Source: Nocardia rosealba
Lineage (GTDB): Bacteria > Actinomycetota > Actinomycetes > Mycobacteriales > Mycobacteriaceae
Direction: 5' to 3'
Assembly (NCBI RefSeq): GCF_020216065.1
Contig: NZ_JAIWNA010000007.1
Location: forward strand, 124,001 to 188,000
Length of the DNA stretch: 64,000 nucleotides
Under the pieces are notes generated by a model. That model made no database searches. It saw nothing but the letters and a program-made list of their open reading frames with translations, and was not told where the DNA came from. Position 1 is the stretch's first letter. The number at the start of each line of letters is the position of its first letter. The translations under genes and the position numbers were made by a program. Positions 22,001 through 29,178 of this stretch are shown piece by piece.

Positions 22001-25000
22001 GTCCCCGGCGTCGGCTGGGTCACCACCGTCGGTCGCGACAACGGCACCGGATCCACCATGCTGGTGTCGTACGTGCAGGGCACCGACCTGGAACCGAGCG
22101 CGCTCACGGCCGCCGCCGCCAAGGTGCTGCCGGACTACATGGTGCCCGCCGCCGTCGTCGCGCTCGACGACCTGCCGCTCACCCCGAGCGGCAAACTAGA
22201 CCGCCGCGCCCTGCCTGATCCGGTGCTCGGCCGCCGCGAGTTCCGACCGCCGCGTAGCTCGGCCGAACGCGCTGTCGCCCGCGTGATCGGTGAGGTGCTC
22301 GGCCACGACCGGGTCGGTGTGGACGACGACTTCTTCGCCCTCGGCGGCGACAGCATCACTGCCATCCAGGTGGTGTCGCGGGCCGCCGACGCGGGCGTCA
22401 CCCTCCGTCCGCGCGACCTGTTCGCCGCGCGGACCGTGGCCGCTCTCGCCGAACGCGCGCAACTCACCGCCGAGGCGACCACCCGCACCGGCGCCTTGCC
22501 GCTCACCGCCACCGCCGCCCAGCTCCTGGAAGCGGGGGAGCAGGCCGTCGAACCACGCGCACTGCTGCTCGACGTGCCTGCCGACTGCCCCCACGAGGCC
22601 GTCGCCGCCGTCGCGGCCGCGGTGATGAACCAGCACCCCATGCTGTGGGCGGTCCTCGACCGCACCGAACCCGACCCGGTACTGCGCATCCCGCCGCCCG
22701 CGGAACGCACCGGCGGCGCCTTCCGCAGACTGGCCGGTGAGGACGGCGAGGCCTCGCTGCCCGTGGACGACATCGTCGCCGCCGCGGCCGCCGCGCTCGA
22801 CCCCGACGAGGGTCGCAACATCCACTTCATCCTCACCGGCGACGGCCCGTTCACCCTCGTCGTGGTGGCCAATGCGCTCGTGCTGGACGAGGTTTCCTGG
22901 CGCGCCGTGGTCGACCAGCTCACCACCGCCTGGAGCCGGGGCCGCCACGCCGCACCCTCGGCACCCGACGCGGGTCTCGACGACCTCATCCGCCGCCTCG
23001 CCGACTACCCGTCCTCGCCCGCCGCCCGTGCCGAACGCGAGTACTGGCACCGCGCCGTGCGCGCCAGGGTGGCCGATCCGGGCGACCTGCGCCAGCGTCG
23101 CCGGGTATCGCTGAGCATCACCGGCGAGGGCACCGCCGCCGTCGGCACCGTCGCCGAGGCCTACCGCGCCACGCTCGACGAGGTGCTGCTCACCGCCGTC
23201 GCCCTCGCACTGCACACCGCAGCCGATTCGGCGGCCGTCCGCGCGATCGGCAGCGTCGTCCGGCTGCGCGCCGACCAGCGCGTCCTCGGACGGCACGACG
23301 CGGAGAACGTGGTCGGCGGATTCACCACCGACTTCCCGCTCGCCCTCCGCCTCGACGGCGTCGACCCGGCCGACGCGCTCGTCGGCGGCCCCGCCGCGGG
23401 CACGGCCCTGTCCCAGATCAAGGAACTGTGCCGCACCGTGCCCGCCCACGGCGCCGGTTTCGGACTGCTGCGCTATCTCGACGCCGACGCGGCCGACACC
23501 GTGCGCACCGTCGACCGCGGCCGTTTCGCGGTACGGGTGCGCGACCTAAGACCCGCCCGCGTCCACACGGACGTGGCCGTCGACGACCTGGTCCTCGTGC
23601 TCACCGTCGACGCCACCGCCGACGGCATGGTCGCCCGCTTCGACTATGCCGCAACAGTTCTCGATGCCGACGCGGTGAAGTACTTCGCCGAGCACTGGAT
23701 CCGCGCCCTGGGCGGACTCGCCGAACACGGCCTGCGACCCGACGCGGGCGGATTCACCCCGTCGGACTTCGCCCTGGTCCGCCTCGGTCAGACCGAACTC
23801 GACCGCCTGGTGCGCCGCTACCCCCGGCTCAGCGACATCTGGCCGGTGACACCGCTGCAGTCCGGGATGCTGTTCCATGCCCTGCTCGCCGAGAACTCGG
23901 TCGACCCCTACATCACCCAGTTCGTGCTCGACCTCGACCCGGCCGTCGACACCGAACGCCTGCACACCGCTGCCCAGACCGTGCTCGACCGGCACGACAA
24001 CCTGCGCGTCGCCTTCGCCACCGACCCGTCGGGCACACCGCTGCAGGTTGTCCTCGACGACGTGGACGTGCCGTGGCAGGTGATCGATGCCGACGAAGCC
24101 ACCTACGAACGCATCCGAAGTGCCGACCTGGCAACACATTTCGACATGGCCGTGGCGCCACAGCTGCGTTTCACCCTGGTCCGCACACCCCAGCGCGCAC
24201 ACCTGCTGGTGACCAGCCACCACATCCTCATCGACGGCTGGTCGATGCCGCTGCTGCTGCAGGAACTGCTCGCCGCCTACACCGTCGGGCGCACCCGTCG
24301 CCTGCCGAAACCGGCGCCGTACCGCGACTACCTGGCCTGGCTCACCGAACAGGATCTCGACGCCGCCCGGCAGGCCTGGCGTGGCGCGCTCACCGGCCTG
24401 GCCGAACCGACCCCGCTCGCCCCGGTCGAGAAGGGCCGCGAAATCGCCTCGGGCACAGGGGAAACCGGCTTCGCTCTCACACCTGCCGACACCGCGGCGC
24501 TGACCCGGCTCGCCGCCGACCTCGGCGTCACGGTGAACACCGTGGTGCAGGCGGCCTGGGGTCTGCTCATCGCCCGCCTCGTCGATCGCGACGACGTGGT
24601 GTTCGGTGCCACCGTCTCGGGCAGGCCCGCCGCGCTGCCCGGCGTGGAACGCATGGTCGGGCTGTTCCTCAACGCCATTCCGGTGCGGGTGCGGGTGCGG
24701 CCCGAGCACACCGTCGCCGAACTGCTGCGCACCCTGCAGGACGAGCAGGCCGCCCTGTTCGACCACCACTACCTCGGTCTCGGTGAGATCCAGGAGATCG
24801 TCGGTGTCGACGCGCTGTTCGATTCGCTCGTCGTGTTCGAGTCGTTCCCCGTCGACCGGGCGGCGATCGACCGGGCCGCCAGTGGGTCGGCCGCGATCAC
24901 CGGTCTCGACGCGACCAACGGCACCCACTACCCGCTCACCGTGCAGGTGGTGGCAGGTGACCAACTGCGTGTGTCGGTGAAGTACCTGCGCGACGTGTTC

Positions 25001-27769
25001 GACGCCTACACCGCACACCTGCTGTCCCAGCGGTTCTCACTGCTGCTGGCCCGCTTCACGGCCGACCCGCAGTCCCGCCTCGGCGCACTAGACGTGCTGC
25101 TGGCCGACGAACGCGGCACCCTCACCACGCTCAACGTCACCGACGCACCGGAACTGCTCGACGACTCGACGCTGCTGACGCTGTTCGACGCCCAGGTGGC
25201 CCGCACACCCGACGCGGTCGCGGTGATCGACGGGGAGAACAGCTACACCTACGAGCAATTCGACGCCAGATCACGGAAACTGGCCGCCGCGCTGAGCGCG
25301 ATCGGAGCCGGCCCGGAGGTGCTGATCGCGGTCGCCATGCGGCGCGGTATCGACCTCGTCACCAGCATCTACGCGGTGTTGCGCACGGGGGCGGCCTACG
25401 TACCGGTCGACCCGGACCATCCGGCCGAACGCACCGAACGCGTGCTCGCCGCCGCGGCACCGCTGTGTGTGCTCACGACCACGGGCACCGGATTCCACAG
25501 CAGCGCAAGGATCGTCGAGATCGACACCCTCGCCCCCGCGTCCGCACCGCTGGCCGAACCGGCGCCGGACAACCTCGCCTATGTGATCCACACTTCCGGC
25601 TCCACCGGAAAACCCAAGGGCGTCATGCTCACCCACCGTCAGCTCGTCGCCCAGTTCCGCTGGGCGCAACGCGACTACCTGCACAGCCCCGGCGATGTGG
25701 TGCTGCACAAGACACCGGTCACCTTCGACATCTCCACCTGGGAACTGCTGTGGCCGTTGCAGACCGGTGCGGCGGTGGTCATCGCCCGGCCCGACGGTCA
25801 TCGCGACCCCGACTACCTCGCCGAGGTCATCACCGAAAATTCCGTCACCACTGTGCACTTCGTGCCGTCCATGCTGGATGCCTTCCTGACCGACCGCCGC
25901 GCGGGCGAACTGCCCTCGCTGCGACGGGTATTCGCCGCCGGTGAGGCACTGCAGGCACCGACCGCGCGCCGGTTCGCCGAGGTGCTCCCCGGAGCCGACC
26001 TCGTCAACTGGTACGGCCCGGCCGAGGCCACCGTCGTCACGGCGACCGAAGTGGCTACGGGGGAGCACATTCCGATCGGCAAACCGGTCGCCAACACGCG
26101 CGTCCACGTGCTCGACCGGCACCTGCGGCCGGTCCCGCCCGGCATCGCGGGCGAGCTGTACCTCGAAGGCGTGCAGCTGGCGCGTGGTTACCTCGCCGCG
26201 CCCGCGCTCACCGCCGAACGGTTCGTCGCCCACCCGGGTGGCGGCAGGCTCTACCGCACCGGCGACGTGGTCCGGCTCGATGCCGACGGCGCGCTGGAGT
26301 ACCTGGGGCGCAGCGACTTCCAGGTGAAACTCCGGGGTCAGCGGATCGAGCTCGGTGAAGTCGAAGCGGTCCTGCGCGGGCATCCGGCGGTGCGGCACGC
26401 CGCCGTCGCCCTGGTGCACGGTCCGACCGGTGACCGCCTCGTCGGCTATGTCGTCCCCGCCGAAACGCCTGCCGAGCAGCCGGGAACCGCCACCCCGGCG
26501 GCGGGCTACTCCATCGAAAGCGGTGCGGGTACAAGTGGATTGGTCGAAGCCGAAGTGCTGGCCTATGCCCGCACCGCGCTCCCGGCGTACATGGTCCCCG
26601 CCACGCTGGTCGTGCTCACCGCGCTGCCGCTCAACGCCAGCGGCAAGCTCGACCGCAAAGCCCTGCCCGTCCCGGCGGCGACCACCCGGCCTTACCGGCC
26701 ACCGACCACCCCGGTCCAGCGCGCGGTCGCCGAGGTCTTCGCCGAGGTGCTCGGCGCGGGCAAGGTCGGCCTCGACGACGACTTCTTCGAGCTCGGCGGC
26801 AACTCGCTCGTCGCGACCAAGGCCATCAGCAGGCTGCGCACCCGCGTCGGCGCCGACGTGCGCGTGCAGTGGTTCTTCAGCGACGCCACCGTGGCCGCGC
26901 TCGCCGAACGCATCGACGCCACCCAGGCGGGCGCCGGTGACTACGACCTCGAATCCGACGACGCCCTCGGCGTGCTGCTGCCCATCCGCAACCGCGTGCC
27001 GCACGGCACCGAAGCGGGTGGCCCGCTGTTCTGCGTGCACCCGATGTACGGGCTTGCCTGGTGCTATGCCGGGCTGGCTCAATACATTCCGGCGCGCCGA
27101 CCGATCTTCGGTCTGCAGTCACCCGCGCTCAGCGAGTCCGGGTACCTGCCGGGCACCCTCGCCGCGATGGCCCGCCGCTACGTCATCGAGATCAAAGCCG
27201 TCCAGCCACAGGGCCCCTACCGGCTGATGGGCTGGTCGCTCGGCGGTGTGCTCGCCCACGCCGTCGCCACCGAACTGCAGGCGGACGGCGAGCAGGTGAG
27301 CATGCTCGCCATGCTCGACTCGCACCCCGACATCGACGTCCCCGATTTCCACACCGCCGTGCGCGACGCGCTGGCCGAGCTCGGGGTCGACCTGAGCGCC
27401 GCCGTGGCGACCAACGGGGTGCGCGAACTCAGCGACGAGGCGCTGGCCGCCCTGCACGCGATCATCCCGGCCAACATGGCCGTGCTCACCCCCGAACGGG
27501 TGCGCCGCATCTATCGCAGCGCGGTGCGTTCGGCGGAACTGATCGCCGAGCACCGGCCCGCCGTATTCCGGGGCAGGCTGGAGTATTTCAGCGCCCTCGG
27601 ACACGAGAAGGCGGCCGCGAACTGGGCCCGGTATGTCGACGGCGAAATCCGCGATCGGCCCATCGCCGTGGTGCACGATCAGATGACCTCACCGCAGGCA
27701 CTCGCCGAGATCGGGCCGCGGCTCGCGGAGCTGCTCGACGCGGGTGACCGGGCGACCGGGCCGCGATGA
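10082..27769 (+). CDS. Giant NRPS, A-T-C-A-T-C-A-T-C-A-T-E-C-A-T-TE
   Basis: This five-module synthetase is about 5895 aa from GTG 10082, which has GGATGGGG upstream; GTG 10031 is an in-frame alternative. Domain positions by nucleotide: A ~10130-11640, T ~11740, C ~11930-13290; A ~13340-15320 with a long insertion, T ~15430, C ~15630-17110; A ~17170-18850, T ~18960, C ~19140-20690; A ~20740-22210, T (GGDSI) ~22345, E ~22490-23760; C ~23820-25090; A ~25150-26670, T ~26790, TE ~26990-27769 (GWSLGG). Pocket residues by eye: DALFVTCIVK, DVWDFILVSK, DLWTLILVSK, DALFIGAIAK, DIWHFAWVVK. None matches a code I can assign. The E domain lacks its HHxxxDG histidines. The C domain after it opens PLQSGMLFHAL, like D-donor (DCL) C domains. 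It probably receives the chain from the upstream gene through a C|A split. Confidence 0.94.
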   Translation: MTRASRASGTRARQRGKTLPQLLSVAVESNPGGLALSWSDGVSAPVRLTYGELDERANRLARLLIERGVGPEDVVAVGIGRSPESVLAMWAVTKAGAAFLPVDPNYPQARVSHMLADAGAVVGLSMSAAVDRLPATVDWLCLDDPSVRRAAEEHPGDPVTFADRVRPLRLQHPAYVVYTSGSTGLPKGVVVTHAGLAGYCAEQRAHYGIEPTSRTLHFASPSFDAAVLELLMAVGAGATMVIAPAGILGGAELAEVLRRESVTHMFITTAALASLDPTGLDELAVVTTGGEACPPDLIRRWATGTRRFHDCYGPTETTIVTNISAPLEIGDTVNIGAPLRGVTEYVLDERLVRVPDGMIGELYIAGNGLARGYHRRPALTASRFVTDPFDPAGGRMYRTGDLVRRRPDGAIEFVGRNDFQVKVRGFRIELGEIDTVLTAHESVDFAVTVGHELDNGTTILAAYVHAAPGASIDLDEVLAHAKAGLPAHMVPTALTVLDTIPLTPVGKLDRAALPAPTLRAAEFRRPSGAMEELVAAVFTDLLHPADPIGADDDFFALGGNSLLATRVAARLGAELSTRVPAGHVFESPTVAGLAALLEPLKGAGGHAPLTRRGRPELIPLSPAQRRMWFLNQFDPNSTAETIPFALRLTGPFDAHALYAALSDLVGRHESLRTWYPVLTAGETADGDGVAEGVGHQVILPAAEAVPEVLVDSLSEDELPLWLAEFAAKGFDVAAGVPLRVALAELGPRDHVVAIALHHITADGASITPLLRDLLGAYLARRNRSRPSWAPLPVQYADYTLWHRELLGAEDDPDSLAAAQIAFWRNTLAALPDRLDLPTDRPRPPVFSGRGAEFGFQIPAAVHTALADLAQRTGTSEFMVVHAALAVLLSRVAHTDDIAIGTPVAGRGARELDDLIGMFVNTLVLRTQVDQRASFLELLRATKRADLAAFAHADLPFERLVELLDPVRSQAHHPLFQVALFFQNLDLPTLRLPGMEVAPVEFGGAVARFDLQLTVVPGTDPAEPMAALFTYATDLFDAASIENLAGRFTRLLSAVTAEPSLSVAEVDLLTDEERHQSIVAWNDTTHPVAPELVLEAYRRAVQAHPSATALVYEGVALTYRQFDERVNALARVLIGAGVGPESLVGLAVRRSPELVIGMYAVLTAGGAYVPLDPDHPADRIAYILDTARPACVVSTRADATALPTGIGVVLVDELDTTGVSVEPVRPEELLAPLHPEHPAYVIFTSGSTGKPKGVLISHAAIHNQLVWMLAKYPLVLGDVYLQKTATTFDVSLWGYFLPLRVGATLLLATPDGHRDPAYLIDLIDTHRVTVTDFVPSMLTVFAAQARADRPEVESATSGSAPGDNAAGVVADATQASGGPADSASPRGVAGGLPQRVPGNSAGLRGGSATSGGDAGQASSGLGGSTQSGSGSRQAHGLGGPSPAAPSGSVGDRVTRERLLRSALATAPAQEDEPPAWSLRASRTSANPLPGPVGAEPASLSTLRDVFVIGEALPPETVDAMAEVCSARLHNLYGPTEAAVSVTYWPARAGERSVPIGLPQWNTRVYVLDERLRPVPPGVAGELYLAGDQLARGYVARPGLTADRFVADPFAADFGGSVTGAARMYRTGDLVVWRRPTAGEPQRLDYLGRIDFQVKFRGQRIELGEIETALLASESVSQAVSVVTATELGDQLVAYVVPAPGRAADPDRLLALVSKTLPAYMVPAAITVLDELPLNPSGKLDRKALPTPHFTTRAFRAPATAAERLVAALYGEVLGRKDIGAEDDFFALGGNSLVATRLVARLGAATGSRIPVRTLFEHPTVAAFAATLDPAAVDATADTVSTLGNLDRPADLPLSPAQRRMWFLNRFDQGATGDGTAAYNLPFALRLTGNLDVAALTTALHDVLARHEVLRTVYPDSGDGPIQRILPADEVDLGITVHRIGEPADPFATTKLPVVNIAAGADHPTSGVSGFGDDQPAGVGAAESGSGAELVEQITALASTAFDVTAEVPLRVRLFEVTGADPDAPTEYVLAVVVHHIAADASSMAPLVRDMTTAYLARAAGHAPDWASLPVQYADYALWQVDRLGAESDSESLAAQQVAFWQAELSELPDLLELPADRPRPAVASLAGDRVPVRIDADTHAGLARIAQQTGSTVFMVLHTAFAVLLARLAGTADVAVGTPVAGRGERELDDLIGMFVNTVVLRTRYDGSAAFTELLADQRSRDLAAFAAADVPFERLVEVLDPPRSTARHPLFQVGLSFQNVDHATLELPGLRIAPVPADLAVSQFDLHLIVGDGYGGDGTPTGIEGFFTYATDLFDTATVAGFAERLNLLLDAIVREPARVVGDVDLRTAVERASEIVSGAADLAMPTGTLADLPAAARPEAIALVADLPEGRLELTYAEFEARANRLARHLISLGVGPETLVALALPRSVDLVVAMYAVARSGGAYVPIDPDQPADRTDYILHTAAPICVLTNGFRTDAAPVVRVDHPAVQSADPAPVTDADRRAPLRPENTAYVIFTSGSTGRPKGVAVPHAAVVNQLQWLRAEFETTAADAFLLKTPATFDLSVWEFWSAAVCGGRLVIAAPDGHRDPAYLDALIADADVTTLTAVPSLLDTLVGYWEAATPPLRRILAIGETLPAALAQRLLNALPDDRIDNLYGPTEAAVSITDHRVTSADTETVPIGAPEWNSRVYVLDERLRPVPPGVRGELYLGGVQLARGYLRKPALTAERFLADPFQPGARMYRTGDLVIRTPADSGTHGELIYLGRTDFQIKVRGFRVEPGEVEAALLGLPQVAQVAVLARTDAHYGDRLVAYVVPTASRAAEGGDITGASGGTAPGASTYPAVGGTRSESAADRAAHFGAAENSVAASAPAVRPELDVAQVKSALREKLPAYLVPEAFVVLDALPRTVNGKLDRTALPAPVFESAAFRAPTTPTEQLIAGVYADILGVDDVGADDDFFALGGNSLLATRAAARIAEALNRAVGVRLLFEAPTVTELALRVHRADELSAARPVAGPRPAQVPLSLAQQRMWLLNQLDPDATVYNIPAAIRLTGTLDLPALEAAVRDLFTRHEVLRTRYPATPHDRTRQPAALTRGTAAGQPATGASVDASTAHRGTGTAGQSATGASAGASTGHRGTGTAGQPATGASAGATAGRGTERGPVQEVLAPGAVDLDLTPVPVTADDVLAEVRCTASTGFDVTAAPPVRLRLLRLSADEHVLVFVAHHIAADGFSMGPLTRDLVLAYTARTSGAAPAWTPLPLQYVDYAVWQRDTLGDEADPSSIAANQLAYWTTELADLPDEIDLPTDRPRPAVQSFAGTTTGFDIDADLHAGLAALARREGVTVFMVVQAALATLLARLSGTDDVAIGTPIAGRGARELDDLVGMFVNTLVLRSRVAGDEPFTALLAATRDTDLRAFAHADVPFERVVDAVRPARSTSRHPLFQVALSFENLAPVTVELPGLAVHALDARTADAKFDLLLTVREQQRNGGMYAEFTYATDLFDESTVRTLGARFARLLAAVVADPTVPVGDIDLLDDQELAAQTTFAGPPAAPPRTLAQLMGDAVRANPSGIALRGEGRGFTYTDLDAAANQLARALIARGAGPEVPVAVAIRRSVESVLALWAIARTGAVIVPIDPGYPLDRIAHMVADSGATLGVTLAAELADLPALPAAGGWVALDDRAFTAEVAANPGVGLREIELLGTARPDGAAYMIYTSGSTGLPKGVVVTHAGVANFCAEQVERYRLDKSTRALAFASPSFDASMLELLLALGGAGTLVVAPADSVGGTDLAELIRTEGVTHAFLTPTVLATLEPEGLPDLRVLIVGGEHLPADLAAGWDALPQRRLHNAYGPTEATIAATISAPLHGTDVHMGGPIRGLRALILDPRLHPVPEGTTGELYVGGIQLARGYHQRAGLTATRFVADPYGPAGSRLYRTGDLVRRRGDVLEFVGRNDFQVKIRGLRIELGEIDAVLAGVPGVGWVTTVGRDNGTGSTMLVSYVQGTDLEPSALTAAAAKVLPDYMVPAAVVALDDLPLTPSGKLDRRALPDPVLGRREFRPPRSSAERAVARVIGEVLGHDRVGVDDDFFALGGDSITAIQVVSRAADAGVTLRPRDLFAARTVAALAERAQLTAEATTRTGALPLTATAAQLLEAGEQAVEPRALLLDVPADCPHEAVAAVAAAVMNQHPMLWAVLDRTEPDPVLRIPPPAERTGGAFRRLAGEDGEASLPVDDIVAAAAAALDPDEGRNIHFILTGDGPFTLVVVANALVLDEVSWRAVVDQLTTAWSRGRHAAPSAPDAGLDDLIRRLADYPSSPAARAEREYWHRAVRARVADPGDLRQRRRVSLSITGEGTAAVGTVAEAYRATLDEVLLTAVALALHTAADSAAVRAIGSVVRLRADQRVLGRHDAENVVGGFTTDFPLALRLDGVDPADALVGGPAAGTALSQIKELCRTVPAHGAGFGLLRYLDADAADTVRTVDRGRFAVRVRDLRPARVHTDVAVDDLVLVLTVDATADGMVARFDYAATVLDADAVKYFAEHWIRALGGLAEHGLRPDAGGFTPSDFALVRLGQTELDRLVRRYPRLSDIWPVTPLQSGMLFHALLAENSVDPYITQFVLDLDPAVDTERLHTAAQTVLDRHDNLRVAFATDPSGTPLQVVLDDVDVPWQVIDADEATYERIRSADLATHFDMAVAPQLRFTLVRTPQRAHLLVTSHHILIDGWSMPLLLQELLAAYTVGRTRRLPKPAPYRDYLAWLTEQDLDAARQAWRGALTGLAEPTPLAPVEKGREIASGTGETGFALTPADTAALTRLAADLGVTVNTVVQAAWGLLIARLVDRDDVVFGATVSGRPAALPGVERMVGLFLNAIPVRVRVRPEHTVAELLRTLQDEQAALFDHHYLGLGEIQEIVGVDALFDSLVVFESFPVDRAAIDRAASGSAAITGLDATNGTHYPLTVQVVAGDQLRVSVKYLRDVFDAYTAHLLSQRFSLLLARFTADPQSRLGALDVLLADERGTLTTLNVTDAPELLDDSTLLTLFDAQVARTPDAVAVIDGENSYTYEQFDARSRKLAAALSAIGAGPEVLIAVAMRRGIDLVTSIYAVLRTGAAYVPVDPDHPAERTERVLAAAAPLCVLTTTGTGFHSSARIVEIDTLAPASAPLAEPAPDNLAYVIHTSGSTGKPKGVMLTHRQLVAQFRWAQRDYLHSPGDVVLHKTPVTFDISTWELLWPLQTGAAVVIARPDGHRDPDYLAEVITENSVTTVHFVPSMLDAFLTDRRAGELPSLRRVFAAGEALQAPTARRFAEVLPGADLVNWYGPAEATVVTATEVATGEHIPIGKPVANTRVHVLDRHLRPVPPGIAGELYLEGVQLARGYLAAPALTAERFVAHPGGGRLYRTGDVVRLDADGALEYLGRSDFQVKLRGQRIELGEVEAVLRGHPAVRHAAVALVHGPTGDRLVGYVVPAETPAEQPGTATPAAGYSIESGAGTSGLVEAEVLAYARTALPAYMVPATLVVLTALPLNASGKLDRKALPVPAATTRPYRPPTTPVQRAVAEVFAEVLGAGKVGLDDDFFELGGNSLVATKAISRLRTRVGADVRVQWFFSDATVAALAERIDATQAGAGDYDLESDDALGVLLPIRNRVPHGTEAGGPLFCVHPMYGLAWCYAGLAQYIPARRPIFGLQSPALSESGYLPGTLAAMARRYVIEIKAVQPQGPYRLMGWSLGGVLAHAVATELQADGEQVSMLAMLDSHPDIDVPDFHTAVRDALAELGVDLSAAVATNGVRELSDEALAALHAIIPANMAVLTPERVRRIYRSAVRSAELIAEHRPAVFRGRLEYFSALGHEKAAANWARYVDGEIRDRPIAVVHDQMTSPQALAEIGPRLAELLDAGDRATGPR
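14113..14575 (+). other. Low-complexity insertion inside an A domain
   Basis: About 155 in-frame codons rich in Gly, Ser, Ala and Pro interrupt the second A domain of the giant NRPS. They lie between the VPSML segment and the FVIGEAL segment, which are normally about 20-25 residues apart. Both flanks are well conserved and the frame is kept, so the insertion looks translated. It contains loose repeats of ATSGG- and GGS-like runs. It falls in a surface region of the large A subdomain between two pocket-lining strands. Its effect on activity cannot be judged from sequence. Confidence 0.8.
18530..18715 (+). other. Low-complexity insertion near A10 of an A domain
   Basis: About 60 in-frame codons rich in Ala, Gly and Ser follow RLVAYVVPTAS in the third A domain of the giant NRPS. 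They come before DVAQVKSALREKLPAYLVPE. In the sister A domains these two blocks are almost adjacent. The insertion sits in the small C-terminal subdomain, upstream of the NGKLDR motif that carries the A10 lysine, which is intact. Confidence 0.65.
19368..19556 (+). repeat. 63-bp in-frame tandem repeat, three copies
   Basis: Three consecutive units of 63 bases (the last slightly shorter) encode variants of GTAGQPATGASAGASTGHRGT. Copies two and three are nearly identical over gacggctgggcaa and gcgaccggtgcgtcggcggg. Copy one is more diverged. The array lies within the N-lobe of the third C domain of the giant NRPS, between VLRTRYP and VQEVLAPGAVDLD. It keeps the reading frame. The near-identity of copies two and three suggests recent slippage or unequal exchange. 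Confidence 0.85.
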
Positions 27770-27929
27770 GGCGGCTGTGGCTGATGCGGCATGATGTGAC
27801 CGCGCTGTTGTAACGATTACTACTGTTGTATCGAGTGCATAACCCGTAAGGTTCTGCCGTGGTGCAACTACGCCCCGGGAAAACGGGTGCGGACCGAGTC
27901 GGAATTCGAGACGAAGCGAAGGTGCGAAA

Positions 27930-28997
27930 GTGATCCGTCGGCACACCCGGCGTCGTGGCCTCCGAGCCGCGGCGATGATCGCGGCAACGGCAGTGGCCGC
28001 CGGACTGTTGTCCGGCCTCGGCATCGCACCGGCTTCGGCCGACCCGATCATCGATTCCAAGAGCCTGCTCGCCAACCCGGTTTCCGAGGACGGTTCCAAG
28101 ATCGTCAAGGCCGAGGTGAAGGATTCGCGCAGCCTGCGGTTGCACGTGTACTCGGCGGCCATGGACCAGAACATCATCGTCGACGTGCAGCGCCCCGCCG
28201 ATGCCTCGGTCCCGCGCCCCACCCTGTACCTGCTCAACGGTGCGGGCGGCGGCGAGGATTCGGCGTCCTGGGTCGCCAAGACCGACGCGCTGGAATTCCT
28301 GTCGGACAAGAACGTCAACGTGATCCAGCCGATCGGTGGCTCCTGGAGCTACTACACCGACTGGATCAAGGACGACCCGGTCGTCGGCCGCAACAAGTGG
28401 AAGACCTTCTTCACCGAGGAACTGCCCCCGCTCGTCGACGGTGCGCTCGGCACCAACGGTGTGAACGCCATCGCGGGTCTGTCGACCTCCGGCACCACCG
28501 TTCTCGCGCTGCCGATCGCCAAGCCCGGCCTGTACAAGGCGGCCGCGGCCTACAGTGGCTGCGCGCAGACCTCCGACCCGGTCGGTTCGGAATTCGTGAA
28601 GCTCACGGTCGAGACGTGGGGCGGCGGCGACACCATGAACATGTGGGGCCCGCAGGGTTCCGAGGAATGGGTCAAGAACGACCCGTACGTGAACGCCGAA
28701 GGCCTGCGCGGCGTGGAACTGTACGTCTCCACCGGCAACGGCCTGCCCGGACCGTACGACACCCTCAACGGCCCCTACGCACTGCCCGGTGCCTACGGTC
28801 TGGCCAACCAGATCGTCATCGGCGGCATCATCGAGGCCGGCACCAACTACTGCACCAACAACCTGGCCAACCGGCTGAAAGAGCTGAACATCCCGGCCAC
28901 CTTCAACTTCCGTCCCAACGGCACCCACTCGTGGGGCTACTGGCAGGACGAACTGAAACTGTCGTGGCCGACGCTGGCCCGGGGGCTCGGCCTCTAA
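27930..28997 (+). CDS. Secreted antigen-85-type mycolyltransferase/esterase
   Basis: This 355-aa exported alpha/beta-hydrolase belongs to the Ag85/corynomycolyltransferase family. Members transfer mycolic acids between trehalose and arabinogalactan or other trehalose mycolates in the outer envelope. It starts at GTG 27930, with GAAGG about five bases upstream. Residues 1-42 form a signal peptide: Arg-rich, then a hydrophobic stretch, then a likely cut near PASA. The nucleophile elbow is AGLSTSG with Ser about 185. The His box is GTHSWGYW near residue 331, very close to the HSWxYW of Ag85, and IIEAGTNY may provide the acidic residue. Its length matches the family. It stands alone between the NRPS gene and a terminator at 29015-29054. 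The family assignment is firm; the exact acceptor is not known. Confidence 0.9.
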   Translation: MIRRHTRRRGLRAAAMIAATAVAAGLLSGLGIAPASADPIIDSKSLLANPVSEDGSKIVKAEVKDSRSLRLHVYSAAMDQNIIVDVQRPADASVPRPTLYLLNGAGGGEDSASWVAKTDALEFLSDKNVNVIQPIGGSWSYYTDWIKDDPVVGRNKWKTFFTEELPPLVDGALGTNGVNAIAGLSTSGTTVLALPIAKPGLYKAAAAYSGCAQTSDPVGSEFVKLTVETWGGGDTMNMWGPQGSEEWVKNDPYVNAEGLRGVELYVSTGNGLPGPYDTLNGPYALPGAYGLANQIVIGGIIEAGTNYCTNNLANRLKELNIPATFNFRPNGTHSWGYWQDELKLSWPTLARGLGL

Positions 28998-29014
28998 GTT
29001 CCCCACGATTCACT

Positions 29015-29054
29015 CGAACCGTCCCGCTCGCACCGTCGCGAGCGGGACGGTTCG
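29015..29054. terminator. Strong hairpin terminator after the mycolyltransferase
   Basis: A perfect 16-bp inverted repeat (cgaaccgtcccgctcg and its complement) with an 8-base loop lies 18 bases after the mycolyltransferase stop. It is followed by cgtttg rather than a long T run, as is common in high-GC actinomycetes. Confidence 0.85.
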
Positions 29055-29178
29055 CGTTTGCCCGACTTCGTCACGCCGTTTGCGAATTGTGGTTAACTTA
29101 GGTTGACTGGTCCAGCGCCGTTGCGGACGGCGCCGAACCGTCGACGACGGTTCGCGCAACGGGAAGTGAGCAACGTAC

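Noticed and set aside
29094..29112. Possible iron box ttaacttaggttgactggt before the double-TetR gene
   Set aside because: Only about 11 of 19 positions match the IdeR consensus and the right half is absent. It is better read as a direct repeat.
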